From: Ancylostoma caninum
Taxonomy: Eukaryota > Nematoda > Chromadorea > Rhabditida > Ancylostomatidae
Assembly (NCBI GenBank): GCA_037903475.1
Contig: JBAJFG010000172.1
Coordinates: 1,798,001 to 1,862,000 of the forward strand
Reading direction: 5' to 3'
DNA length: 64,000 nucleotides
Shown: positions 1 to 11,466 of the stretch, piece by piece
Position numbering within the stretch: position 1 is the first letter of the stretch
Layout of the letters: every line of letters begins with the position of its first letter
The notes under the pieces: generated by a model
What the model saw: the letters and a program-made list of their open reading frames with translations, nothing else
Database searches by the model: none
What the model was told of the DNA's origin: nothing
Made by a program: the position numbers and the translations under genes

Positions 1-3000
1 CACCGCCATATATGGGACAGTTTGAGGTGGGTCTTTACTGGACATTTTCAGTCATGGATAACAAGCCCAAAAAGCTGCTTTTTCCCAGGTTCCTGGATTG
101 TCAGTGTTCGCCAATGACTACATGCCTTACTTCTTATGCTGCAAATTTGCTGACTTCCGTTGTCAGATGTTCTACTGGCGCCGTCCTTCGTCAGCTTGTC
201 AGGAATACCAGCCATCTGCCACAGGTTTGACCAGTTGCATTAATTCTAGGTTTTTTGGCCTTTCATGCATGATTTTCCAGGCCAAGTGTCCGGCGCCGGC
301 GTCTTCAACACTATTGACAACGATAAGTTCATTTTCAACGAGCCGGGTGTTTTCAATTTCTTGTACATCCCGAAAACGGTGAGAACACCCGAAGTACGGA
401 TACAAGTACGAATGGAACGATATCCCAACAGAAAGGTAGCATTACTTTGGCTACTCCACTAACAATACTTATTGATTTTCCGTTGTTAAGGTGGATTTCG
501 GATTACTAGGACGATACATTTCGCAAGCGGAACTTGTACAACCGACAAATTGCACAGTGGTCACAGGTAATATTTTGATTATAGTGTGTTAAGTGAGGGA
601 GTGCCTCAGGGTGGAGTTTGTCTGCAATTGCGACCACAGTGGCATCGGCCTGCCGATCAGCTTTTCGATCTATTTTTACAGCTTCTTCTGTAAGTCTTGA
701 TATGTGTGTGGTGCGATTCCTTCCATTTTGATGTTTTGCTACTGTCTCCGATAGAACCAGCCGACTGGCAGGCCGATACCACTGCGGTCGCAATTGCATA
801 CAACGTCCACTCTGAAGCACTCCCTGAGCTAACAAATCATAATACATTGTATGGTTGCAAATTATTCATCTTCTGGCTTGGAAGGAACCTTTTACATCTC
901 CTGAGTAACAATTTTTTTTTGAAAATTGTTATCATTACTACATTTACTTATCATTCTTATCACTTACGTGAACGTCAAAGGCGTCGGCCCATCTGCGGTC
1001 TCGAGAAGGACGTCGCGCAACCGCGTCGCGCGCTGTAACCTATGTATTCTGCAGCTATTGTGGGATTTCTAACAGCTTTTCCACCCTATTTTAAGGATTT
1101 TCGAGCAAATCGGTGAGAAAAGACCCTAGAAATAGTATTCCGGCGACGACGACATTGTTTCCGACGCGCGCGGCGCGGTCGCGCTGCGTCCTTCTCGAGG
1201 CCGCGGATGGGCCACCGCCATTGCCGTCCACTGTATATCCCCTCACTAGGTCAATCCATAATAGATGTGTGCGTCAGTTGCGCGTCAGACGCACGCATCT
1301 ATTTGCGATAAGAGCAATATAAGAGCGATTTATACTAGATGCGTGCGTTTGACGCGCGTGCGTTCCTATGATGAAGGACATGGCGAGTCGCATCGCTGAC
1401 GCAGCTCAGACGCACGCGTTTGTGGCCTCGCGGTGGCTGCACTTTCTTTTCTTTATGGCTGTAAATGCCGCTTTGATCGGTCTTCATAAAAATCCACCGC
1501 AAATGAATGCGTGCGTCTGTTTGGTATAAATTGCCCTAAAGAACTTCCATGGAGACTGGTCAACGCGGCATGCACATCCTCAATGAAGAAAAGAACGCAA
1601 GACCGCTGCGATGCCGTATATGCTTGCGTCTGAGCTGCGTCAGCGATGCGCACGCGCGTCAAACGCACAACGCAGATCACCATAACCTGTAACTTTTTTT
1701 TAGGTGTGGCTCTTGAAGCGACTGGTACAGACCGTGTATATGTACTGGCCAGGAAAGACACCAGAAGATTCCGCTACCGCACGGATATCATCGTTGGCAA
1801 TATTCTGCGATACTTCGATACGATTCGATTGCAGAGATTCAGGGGTGGGTTCAAAATTACGACAAGTATCAAATCCACTGCCATCCTGGATTTCCTTCAG
1901 GAGTTTTGGTGTATGTAAACAATGTCGAACGCGGTCAGCCGGAGATCTATGTGGTGCTCGAAGAAGCACAGATTGGTATCCGTGTTCGTGAAAGCTACGC
2001 ACTCGACATTGATCGACTCCCTATGTACCAGGAGAGTATGGGAATGCTTGATATACAGCTGGCAGTACCGCCACAGTACGGAGTGGTAAGTGTTACTATT
2101 ACCTTCATTTATATACGCTGTTTTCAAGCGACTTATTGGCTTTGAAATGAAGAATTTGGCAGAAGGGGCGTGGCTTAGCCAGCTGGGTAAAAGGGGCGTG
2201 GCTTAGCCAGCTGAGGAGTTAGCCACATTTATCAGAGAACGCCTATTCAAGGCTCTGGTTATATAATTCGTTATTTACGAATTAACTTTTCTAAAAGAAT
2301 TCAAAGCAAGAATTATTAGCTTTCATAGTTGTCATGACTCCTAGCCCAATTATCTACTCTGTCTAGCGACCCGACGGGGACAAAACCCGCGAGGCAGAAC
2401 AACGCCAACGCTATGATCTTCCTCGAATCAGCGGTCTCATGAGGCCGTTCCCCGAGCAGACGAGTGCTGCTCTCATGCAAGGCCTCACACTCAATGACGT
2501 CAACTCCGAGACCATCCGGCAGCAGATCATCAACAACTGTGAGTGAACCCACACCTGTTTCCACCGACCCTGTCAAACTGTTATGTCCTCAGATCGTATT
2601 GCTGGCTCAGGAGAGCCTGGATCAGAACAACAACCTGTCGGTACACTCTCACAAGGTCTACCAACCGATAATATGTTCACCACCAGTAAGGACGAAGACA
2701 AGCAGTACGATGTGTTCCCAGAAGCGAATCTTCGCGCGGGGCCCATCTATAAGATGGCTCCGATGTATGACATGTGGGTTTCTCTACTATTTTTTCCTCA
2801 TTTTCTGCTATCAACGTTAGTTTCCGAGTTAAAAAGGGGTGCAGAAAGGAAGTCAGAAAGATGGGCGGAGCTATTGATGCGTGATTGGTGCATAAATAAG
2901 TCCGACCTTCACAATCGTTCAAAGTGGTCCATTTCCCTTATAAAACTGCGCAGGTGTGCAGGATAACGTTAAACAGCCTGAGAATGTGAACTAATAGGTT

Positions 3001-5648
3001 AATCTGCAACAGCAGCAGCCGTATCCCCCTCAGAATGTGTCATAGACTTGAGTTTTATGAAAATAATCCCCATCTTTGGTCTAATAATGTTCTACAAATC
3101 TATTCTAAGCAAGTGTGAAGATATGAATTCACATATTTCTAGAAGAGCTTTTTTTTAATGAAAGAAGAATTTCAATTTATTCCTTGCTTAATTTTGAACA
3201 TAATTTTTTTACTAGAGTTTCCTTTACATTGATTTTTCATTGATTTTTTTTTTCCAAAAATCCACTGCATCTACCTTGAAGTGTACCTGGTACTGTTATA
3301 GTGGGCAGTATCGTTTCGATCCACAAACGGGTTCGGATATCAGTCAGGAGCTCAGCAATTGCCGTGGACTACAAGAGGATGTCTCTTGTAAGTTAATATT
3401 CAATATTTTTTGAAATATTTAGCCTTAGTGAGGGTGTAAGGATAAAATTCACTTGCTCCTCCAGAAAGACGGATGCATAGACTTTGAGAAATTAAATTTT
3501 AAATAGTTTCAAGCGTTTTAGGCCCAGAGGACTCAGCTTTTACCACATTAGTAGCAAGTAGTCATTTCTAAGGTGACTATTTCAGTGAACTTGCAACCAT
3601 TCCAAAGTCAAGCACAGATACAGTACGGCTTACAGCATTGTCCAGACGATGCCGCTGCGATTATAAGCGACTGTGGGGACAGCGTATGTCAATTTGGTTC
3701 TAGCATTCCCTCAAAGTCGTTTCTAAGACTTTCATGTGAAAAGAGTCTCCAGAAGCTGCTGATCACGGTGGTATAGGTGATTTTGTGCAAAACTGCTGAA
3801 AAATCTGTTCTCGAGTCCCATTTCTTGTGGAGCTTGTGGGCGGAGCCAGGAGAAGTCCGCAAAAGTTGGCGCTCGAAAGGCTGCTTTTCAGCAGTTTTGC
3901 ACGGAATCACGTATATCATTTTGATCAACAGCTACTGGAGATCCTTTCCATGTGGAGGTCTCAAAAACGATCCTAAGGTGAGACAGCGCCTTAAAGCAGC
4001 ATATTTCTAGGTACCATGCTTGTACAGCTACGCCTTGCTGCAGTCTAAGGTGCTAGCGTTCGAAGAGCAGGATGCTTGGAATAGTTTCGTCACGGAACGT
4101 GTGGATGCTGTGCGACAATGTGAGTTACTGCCACTTTCTTCTTTTCATACTCATACTCTTCAGCCATAAAAAGCCACTGGGAGGGTTCTACATTTCTTTA
4201 GACAACAGCTGCGGAGCTATAAACATCGAATATCCCGAATACATGATGAAGACACCAGCGTTGGCACCCGGTTACCTACAAGGAGATGTGGCCCGCTTCG
4301 GTTGCTACCAAACTCACTGGATCAAGGGTGACAATGAATACAAATGTAAGAACTAAACATCCTTGTTCTATTTGCTTACCTAGGATTCAGGACGCATAAA
4401 TAAGAAAAATCAGGTTAATTACGCAATCTATACGATAACCAATAATATAAACCGTGCGTGGTTACCGTTTCCTCGATTCCAGCACTGGATTTACAGTGAA
4501 CGAGAAGGTTTTTTAAAGGTGGAATCGTTGTCGACTACAACAATCCAAACTCCTACCGCTTTGAATGGAACAAGGGATCGCAGCCGTGGTGCCGTTCGCG
4601 AGTGAAAGAAAATTACTTCAAGTGGATCACTGTGATATTTAGTATAGTCGCTATAATTTTGGTGCGTTGGCGGTTTGAATTTTAGAACTTCTTGAATTTT
4701 CAGCTTCAATTGCTTCAAAAAAAATCGTTTAATACGGAAAGATTGTGGATTCCAGGCCATTATGGTCGTGTTCCTTGGATGCTGGTGTGTGAAGCAGAGG
4801 AAGATCCAGGAACAGCGTCAGTACAACAACTATCCATCGAATGCTGTATGTCCCTCCCTTATTTCTTATTTATCTAGAAGTAGTTATCTGAAACCAAAGG
4901 ACAAAAGCATTTCTTTTTCATTTGGCTCGGGAATGGACAACTGTCACGAATTCCAAAACGATCCGACCTGTCCAAAACGAGTCCCTGTTTTGGACAGGTC
5001 GGATCGTTCTTATATCCTTCAAACTTTCTAGGGATACACCAATAAGGCACGTGTGGCATCGGTTGGTTCCCTGGATGATGCACCTCAACTCACCCAGCGG
5101 TTCCCGGCCAGAGCTACTCCAGCCACCTTGGAACCAGCTAGGTTTGTGTTAGCGTTGCTATTTTAGCTTTGAAGTATTTGGGTGTAGAGTGTTATAGCTG
5201 GTGGGGAGGTGTGGGGGGGGGGGGGTGGCTTGCGATTGACCGAGCTTCCCGCCTCCTTCCTCCCCAAAAATCACATCTCAAACTCTCAAGACGCAAACTT
5301 ACACAACACGTAATGGCCATGCCATGTTAGATGTGTAAGTTTCCGTAGATGGCGTACGAGAAGTGATTTTTGGGGCGGGAGGAGGCGGGAGGCTCGGCCA
5401 ATCACAGATGTCGGCCGCGCCTATTGCCATGTATAACGCTCTACATCCCTGCTGTTATTCCTCACATTAGTTTGGGATAGCTATTCTTAGCTCTTTTTCA
5501 TACTAGAATATCCAATTCCTTCTTAATTTCCACTTCTTTTTCTTTTTTTTTTATTCTCTGCGATTCCAGATTATCACCAGTCTCGTCAGCTGCTGATATT
5601 CGGAGGCCGCAATCACAAAATCTATTCGGCTTGAATACGAGTGTTTAA
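1..5648 (+). CDS. AMOP/VWD-like/Sushi single-pass membrane protein, 5' end outside window
   Basis: The last 641 residues of a secreted-type membrane protein. Exons: 1-26, 89-224, 281-435, 491-566, 1704-1844, 1901-2085, 2367-2538, 2593-2777, 3309-3387, 3586-3683, 4011-4119, 4202-4345, 4519-4661, 4756-4845, 5032-5141, 5570-5648; all phases agree. The second exon carries an AMOP signature (CCKFADF, WRRPSSAC, YQP). A VWD-like start follows (GAGVFNTIDNDKFIFNEPG), then a Sushi module around 4202-4600 (CGAINI, FGCYQTHW, SQPWC). A membrane helix crosses the junction 4661/4756 (ITVIFSIVAIIL, AIMVVFLGC), followed by a basic stop-transfer (CVKQRK) and a cytoplasmic tail of about 75 residues. This order is that of the SUSD2/mucin-4-like family, which has C. 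elegans members (K03H1.5-like, from memory). The usual GLCG motif of VWD was not found. Function is inferred only: surface adhesion or matrix contact. Confidence 0.82.
966..1237. repeat. MITE family F, copy 1
   Basis: Left arm GGCCCATCTGCGGTCTCGAG and right arm CTCGAGGCCGCGGATGGGCC are imperfect inverted copies, with GC-rich cores around the CGCGCAACCGCG motif. Lies in the large intron 567-1703 of the AMOP gene. A second copy is at 56962-57163. Confidence 0.65.
1245..1690. repeat. GACGC/GCGTC-rich inverted-repeat element (family I), copy 1
   Basis: Several facing copies of GTGCGTC/GACGCAC motifs (around 1270, 1340, 1400, 1510, 1625, 1655) lie in the same large intron. Related stretches occur at 36090-36190 and 41160-41270, and share the words AACGCGGC and CTTTCCATGAAAACTG or variants. 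Confidence 0.55.
2166..2217. repeat. short tandem duplication in intron
   Basis: The 21-base unit GGGGCGTGGCTTAGCCAGCT(G) occurs twice, separated by a few bases, inside the intron between the exons ending 2085 and starting 2367. It looks like a local duplication with no coding role. Confidence 0.7.
3716..3976. repeat. foldback element (family M), copy 1
   Basis: The left arm (from 3716: gagtctccagaagctgctga, then GTGCAAAACTGCTGAAAA at about 3785) is the inverted counterpart of the right arm (TTTTCAGCAGTTTTGCAC at about 3885, then cagctactggagatcc). The element fills the intron 3684-4010. A diverged relative lies around 49080-49405. Confidence 0.6.
4957..5008. repeat. perfect 22-bp hairpin in intron
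   Basis: Positions 4957-4978 are exactly the reverse complement of 4987-5008, with an 8-base loop (gagtccct). It is inside the intron 4846-5031. It may be a tiny mobile-element remnant or a structured intronic RNA; the sequence does not say which. Confidence 0.85.
5184..5444. repeat. MITE family B (GTAGAG..GTTATA termini), copy 1
   Basis: The ends GTAGAGTGTTATAGCTGG and GTATAACGCTCTAC face each other. Subterminal TTGGC/GCCAA and CGGGAGG/CCTCC blocks pair, and a G-run is present. Lies in the last intron of the AMOP gene. Other copies: 23588-23702, 24014-24302, 28367-28483. Confidence 0.65.
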
Positions 5649-6435
5649 TAGACAACCTCCAAAAGATATCTGAGATTGCATAATGTGCCTGTTTATGCTG
5701 TTTTCCCGTATTCTGTGCCGAAATCCTCCGTAACGGCTTCCACAACCGTCCTCGCCCTCATTCCATAAATTATTGTTACTCTCCAGTGCTCATTATCAGG
5801 CCTCAGCTACTTACTTCACGCTTTCGTAATCTCATAACGATATCATCGGCCTTGTACTAGTCTTTCATGTTTTGATGTTTTCATATTTTCATAGTGATAT
5901 TGTACGTTATATGAACGAATTCACTAGAAAAGTGCATAAATAATTAAAAATTTTGTTTGTTTTTGCCTGTATTTGGTTGTAAAAGTTGGACTACTCGCAC
6001 GTGTGGGTGTTACTCAGTGGTGCAAGGCACCGTCGGTCACAGGACTGCACCTATTGGTCTCCTTTCTGAATGCGGTGAATCCTTAAACCTTCCTAGAATT
6101 GGAAGTTCTAAGGTTTGACCGCATCCAAAAAGCTTGCGAAGCGCCACAGCTAATAAATCTCAAACTAGGGAACCGTAACCCTGATCATCCCGGTCACCAG
6201 CACCATTTCGCGCACCCATCAACCTTTGATCCATTGTTCCAATCAGTTTTATCGCTGAACGTTCATCGTATGTTTTCCTTCATTTGGCCGGCGCTCTCCC
6301 GTTATTGTTCTATGTCTCAGTCTCGAAACGATGTTGATCGCACACTGATCAGGTGACGTCGCCGCTTCCGCCCCCGAAATAGCACGGCTACCGCTTGAAA
6401 AGGCGCGTACCGACGCCATTACAACGTCCAGCACT
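5649..6435. other. 3' UTR and intergenic spacer
   Basis: Contains the probable 3' UTR of the AMOP gene; I found no consensus AATAAA close to the stop. The upstream region of the small secreted-protein gene follows. No repeat with clear termini and no convincing reading frame was seen. Confidence 0.5.
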
Positions 6436-7852
6436 ATGCTACGGTACCTGCTTGTTGTTGTCTTTGTGGCTGCTGCACTACTTGCATTTAGCACAGGTAA
6501 AAATAGGTTTTTTTCAAAGTAAATAAAGTAAGTAAATAAAAACTGAGCAAATAGTAGAGCTTCAAATGATCTCTTCCACTTTCACCCCCACTGGTTACTG
6601 TTCACGTCCAACCCTGTAGGCCATGCTCATTCCTAGTGGAAGGGTGTCCGAGGTGGTAAAGATTTTACCTCTCATGGATAGGAGGAGCAACCGAGTACGA
6701 GCACTTCTCTCACCGCTCATGTTCTCTTCACGTTACTGAGTTCGCTCACAGCTAGTGTTAGAGGACCCAAAAACACAAAAAGAACATGAGTAGGGTTAAT
6801 TTGTTTCTAGGGCCGTGCAGATCATTGCGATTACCCAGGGTAAACAAGTTAGCACCACATAAACTTACTCACCCTTGACAAGGGCGTCAACACGTTTACC
6901 ATGGGTAACCTCAATGATGCATCCAAGTCCTGTGCTCATCACCCACGCCCTGACTGTTCTCTTAGCGGTGAAAACTTACCCCCGCTGCAGGCTTGTAAAT
7001 ATCCACTCCTAGAAGTAAAATGAGTGGAGAAGGCAGCGTTACGTTACGTCCTAGGTTCCTAGGTTACCCATTTACAGTACCTCAGTGTGGCTACATCTAT
7101 TATTGTGAAAGAGTGATGGTTGCTGACATAAATACGGTGCAGTGCCTTGCTGTAGAAGTTTTAATAATAACAGCGGCTGGGTCTCGGGCCCAAGTAAAGG
7201 CAGAACCGGTATTAGATTACTGTAGGTGGTAGTTAAATCGAACTCTACAGCGGTATAATGCTTCATAGTGTTACCTTTCCTTTACTAGAAGCGGACTGCA
7301 TGACTTTGAGCCGCTTCCAGCGCGTACACAGGATCTAGCTGGGTTATTTAGAACCAAGACCCAGACGAACTAGGGAAGGTTCACCATTTCTTGATTCAAC
7401 TAGTTGAAATTTCCTTCTACAACCAATTGCAGTGGACGCAGCTAGTATTAAATCGATGGTAGCCTCTCAGCAGACGACAAAATTAGGATTGAGAGATAAA
7501 AATCTCCTCACTTACGTGGGTAATGTACCCGAAAACATTCGTACTATGGTGGGTTATGGTCTTGTTGCTATTCTTTTATTAAGACGTTTACCTATGGCAG
7601 TAACTACGACGATACTCTCCTGTTACAGATGCTCCGCATGAGATTCCGTCGATGATTTTCGTATCGCACTATGTGTTTGGACGTATTCAAAGCCGGGACC
7701 GCATAAACTACAAGAACAGCAATAAAATTTATAACTTACATGGCGAGAACAACAATATGTATCAACAGCAAGAAACCGTATCGTCTTTCCATCGGGCGAC
7801 AATCAGTCCTCCAGTCGCGCCCAATCCTCCACTTGTCTTTGAACAGATTTGA
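6436..7852 (+). CDS. small secreted protein, unknown family
   Basis: Exons 6436-6496, 7433-7552 and 7629-7852 join in phase to give about 134 residues. The first exon is a signal peptide (MLRYLLVVVFVAAALLAFS). The mature part begins VDAASIKSM, has a PHEIPSMIFVSHYVFGRIQ stretch, a polar Asn/Gln-rich middle (GENNNMYQQQE) and a Pro-rich end, and stops at 7852. It has no cysteines after the signal, so it is not a disulphide-rich toxin or antimicrobial type. An AATAAA polyadenylation signal is at 7901-7906. I do not recognise the family. The last exon overlaps the terminal exon of the minus-strand dehydrogenase gene in antisense. The intron 6497-7432 contains a MITE at 6819-6925. Two other models remain possible: a non-coding role for the last exon, or a longer first exon. 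Confidence 0.6.
6819..6925. repeat. MITE family A, copy 1
   Basis: The ends ATCATTGCGATTACCCAGGG and the inverted ATGGGTAACCTCAATGATGC flank an internal inverted pair around CTCACCCTTGACAAGGG. The family consensus end is roughly GATGCATCATTGAGRTTACC. Other copies are near 20448, 27549, 33760, 51219 and 59239. Confidence 0.7.
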
Positions 7853-9999
7853 AAAGGCTCATTTTATCCTGGAAATGAATTTTAACAGGGGATTTTTGTC
7901 AATAAAAGCAGCGGCTGTGGAACGGACAGCTTACCTTCTCCGACAATCTGCTACATAACGCTTTGGGGACACAATCTTCGTAATATGCCCCTGACACCTG
8001 ATCATCACGTAAAGTGGTGTGCAAAACAAGTAGAGCACTAAATGATGGGCTCCTGCAAAGGAAATATCGGACTTTCCCTCGGTGAGAGGAACTCGGATAA
8101 ATGCAGTACATTCTGTATGTTAAATCTAGACAACCTACCTCAAAAAGTAAACCAGGATGCAATATGTGACAAATTTGACAATAGTGTTAGTATGACGATA
8201 AAGTGTGCCAGGTATAACTCCTGGATGCAAACTGACCATATTTTGTGGTCTGAAAATAAGTGTAGCATTTCAGAGACCTTATTCATACCTAAAAAAAACC
8301 ATACCTCTGCCGAGCCAGCTCCTCAATGTATGTGGAAAGCACTAGCTTTGAGAAACAGTATGCCTCGTAGGGTCCAATATAGTACGATAAGGGATCTACA
8401 AAAGTCACTTCCAGCAGTCAATAGTCACAAAAACCAACAACATTGACTAAAGTTGGTCAAGCCGCAACGCGACCGCACGCATCAGGGATACGCAGCCGAG
8501 ATTCTGACTTTACTCCTGTTAGAAAACAAGTTTTACCTCAGCAGGCTCACCTTTCTCTAATACTGCACTCGTGAAAAATGCAACCCTAGCAGTAGAGGAG
8601 CTTAGAGCCGTTACTCTCGTATCGGAAGTCATAATAGGATCGAGCAAGTGAAGCAGAAGAGCTTGAGATACAACATTAACACACATGTGGGATTCGACGT
8701 TATCGGCAAACTGCAAGAAATAGTCCACCGCAACTCCTTCACCATATTTCCACCTTTTACAACCACTACTGGTCGAAGAAAGGTTAGCTATACCATACCA
8801 GACCAAAAAAAAACCTCTAAAATGTACCTTTGGTGGAGCCAACATCGTTCCAGCGCATAGCACCACGACGCTGAGATCCGTGCATCTACCCACAAATCCT
8901 CGCGCAAATTTTGCCACCTGACTAGGAGGAAACAGTAGTAGAGGAGATATACACTAATTACAAAGTTAAAGGTTAATTATAGTCCATTTCAAAAACGACG
9001 ATAGTTGAGTATTTGTGCCTATGATCTGCGTTTCTCGCCTTTCTCTACTGAACCGACACTATTCCTCGCGTTCTCTCTTTCTCTAATATCTCCACAACTA
9101 TGTTCCCCGGTGAAATATACTCTACGAGGTTATCTATCTTGACGTGTTACATTAGATTGCCGCTGTGCTTCACGCGGAGTATAGCACCTTATGTCGCAGT
9201 TGCTCAAGAGACATTGGCTTAGATACGTATCGATTAGCGATGGCTCGTGCTGCAGCGATGCCAGTGGTCCTCTTCTAGCTAGAAACCGCTAGGTAACTTT
9301 TGTTTTATACTTCACACGGAGCATAGCTGCATGCTTAGAATTACTAGAGCCAATATCGATTGAAAGCGCCGAATTCAAATGACCAATAACATGAAAGCCA
9401 CTAGAACGCCCAGTCAGTAAAAGAAACTTGTGCACCCACCTCGTGTGGATCCTCGAAATCAACTTCGTAGAGAGTGAGTGGCAATTGCGAGCCATTCAAC
9501 GATGAAAACATCTCCTTCGCTTTCTTCCGATCACCAACCAAAGCATGTACGGCGAAGTCATAACGCAGTAGCTTCTTCACCACCTACATATGTAAAAGTA
9601 TATGACTTGTCCAGAGAATGAGGCTAAAATTAGAAAGGTGGTCCTTTAGCAAACCTCAGCGGCGTTCTACTCGAAATCGAATGAAAAACCTCCTTAGCAC
9701 TCACCTCCCTACCAATGGTACCATCCGCTCCAGTAACTAATACACTCTTACTACGAGCTGCACGTATTGCCCGAGATTTCCGAATGTCATTCTCAAGTTG
9801 TTTCTTTATGCCTTGGTTAAAAGCCTGAAATGGTCTAAAGCCAAATCGTACGCAGTAAAAAGGAACCAAATTATTGTACCTCGAATAGTAACTCTTTCAC
9901 AACGTATACAGCAGCTAGGACATAGACTTGCAGCATTACGAGAACTTCAATCCAAGCACTTGGTAGTAGTGCCATTCCATGAAGTAATGAGGAGATCAT
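7803..9999 (-). CDS. DHRSX-like short-chain dehydrogenase/reductase
   Basis: Nine exons (9880-9999, 9705-9824, 9440-9583, 8828-8917, 8551-8710, 8305-8395, 8139-8249, 7935-8052, 7803-7868) total 1,020 nt, encoding 339 residues. The ATG at 9999 has an in-frame TAG a few codons upstream. An N-terminal hydrophobic anchor (LLPSAWIEVLVMLQVYVLAA) precedes the NAD(P)-binding Rossmann motif TGADGTIG. Then come the CAG variant of the NAG motif (VVVLCAGTM), the catalytic serine region (RVTALSSSTA), the YxxxK active site (PYEAYCFSK), and the post-catalytic HPGVIPGTLYRHTN. This order and length match the DHRSX/retinol-dehydrogenase-like SDR group, membrane-anchored NAD(P)-dependent oxidoreductases; the substrate is unknown. 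The acceptor TATTTCTTGCAG at 8711 was chosen because it alone keeps phase. The last exon is antisense to the coding exon of the neighbouring plus-strand gene. The nearest minus-strand AATAAA is at 7575-7580. Confidence 0.85.
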
Positions 10000-11466
10000 T
10001 CCGGTGCTAATATCCTAGAAAATGTAAATTTCGTGGATGCACTTATATTTGTAGTAAAAATACATACACTGTATAGCGAAGCGAAATTATTATTGCACCG
10101 CAGATAAAGGAGCCGCGCCGCATCACTCTTCGACGCGGTAGATCAACTGGGCTCGATGGTCCTCTGGCGCAATCGGGATTGCTGCTTTGCCAGTTTCTAA
10201 TCCACTTGTTCGATTCAAGGACATATGTAAAGAAACCAGCGGTAGAAGGAACAAGCAAGGCAGCAGTCTGCGCCCAGCTGATCTGCCGCGCCCCAAGGGT
10301 GATGCGGCGCGGTTGGCATCTGCACGCAGTGCAATAACAACTGTCGCTCACTGTAGAAGGTTCAACTAAGAGCAAAAAAAATTACAAAGCAAATCTAACT
10401 GTATTAAGGCATAGAAAGGTATTTTTCAAGAGAAAAAAGCAGACAGTGGTGAATCGAACTGGGGTCTGCCTTGTTTAACATCAGTTTTGCTTTCTTTCAC
10501 AACCATTCTAGCAATGATTCATCTCTTTAATGTTGACGCTACATCTTGTGGAACATAATAACGGATGGGAACATACCTCAATCATAATTTAGAACTAAAA
10601 CTGATTATAAAAATGTCACCGTTCCCACTCGATTGAGAAATCCCTAAGATTTTCACAACAGGATGGACTGGGATTCTTGGGATTTTGTTCAGTGTCCCTG
10701 ATTCCAACGATATCCTACCAATATAGTCTGCTATGAAGATGATCAGGTGTGTCACAACCTTAAAAGGCAAGCTTTTCTTTCAAAAAATAACCCGAATTTG
10801 AATAGTAGCCGTACACTACGACGTATCGTACGTGCAAATATTGCGTACAAAACATTTTAAATCCCGTGCAGTATCTCCTTTCGTCCATGTCATAGGTTTT
10901 GCTTCAGAATTTGCTGCTTTCTCTGTTGGCTTTAAGTTCCGTTATTTTGATGGGGTAGACCCTTGCAGATATAGTTAGTATTGCTCGTGGTAGTTCATTA
11001 GATTGGACGAGCTGACAACTCTAGAGAGCGGAAGAATTCCTTTTTCTTTTCCAAAATTTCATTTTCGCCTTCGAACGTTGCTGAATGCTGGAATTTCAAG
11101 GAACTGTGCTTTCAAGTTCAGATCTGTTGCGTTAGAATCCAATTTTCCGGAAGCTATGGCATTCACATATAGGTATTTCTTATTTTAAAGAACTTGGGTT
11201 GCTTCGATTTTGGATAATTTCCCACAAACTTAGTTTTTTTCAAACGTGTGATTTCCATCGAGGCGAGGGGAGGTGCGAAGAGTCGTGCTAATTTCATTAC
11301 TATACAATTACTTCTTAAAAGTTGTCAATTTTAACTACCTTTGTTTGTTTCTGGATTGGAGAAACCACAGGGCCTAGACTGTGTGCTTGTGCAGATCGCT
11401 CTTCGTAATAGTCTCGAAAAAAGTTTAAATTCTTTAAAAATGTGATGGTTTATAATACAGGTGAGG
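10000..11466. other. divergent intergenic region
   Basis: Lies between the dehydrogenase (minus) and QNG1 (plus), so it should hold both promoters. Apart from the MITE at 10088-10340, no gene or clear TATA box was seen. Confidence 0.5.
10088..10340. repeat. GC-rich inverted-repeat element (family N)
   Basis: The ends TATTATTGCACCGC and GCAGTGCAATAACAA are inverted copies. Inside them, CCGCGCCGCATCAC (left) pairs with GTGATGCGGCGCGG (right). The CCGCGCCGCATCACC word recurs at 38062, in a related element. Confidence 0.65.

Noticed and set aside
8042..8446. 134-codon plus-strand frame
   Set aside because: It lies opposite three well-supported exons of the dehydrogenase gene and has no splice or family support.
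10440..10475. tRNA-like word AGTTCGATTCACC (minus strand)
   Set aside because: The T-arm stem does not pair and no matching acceptor, D-arm or anticodon arm was found upstream.
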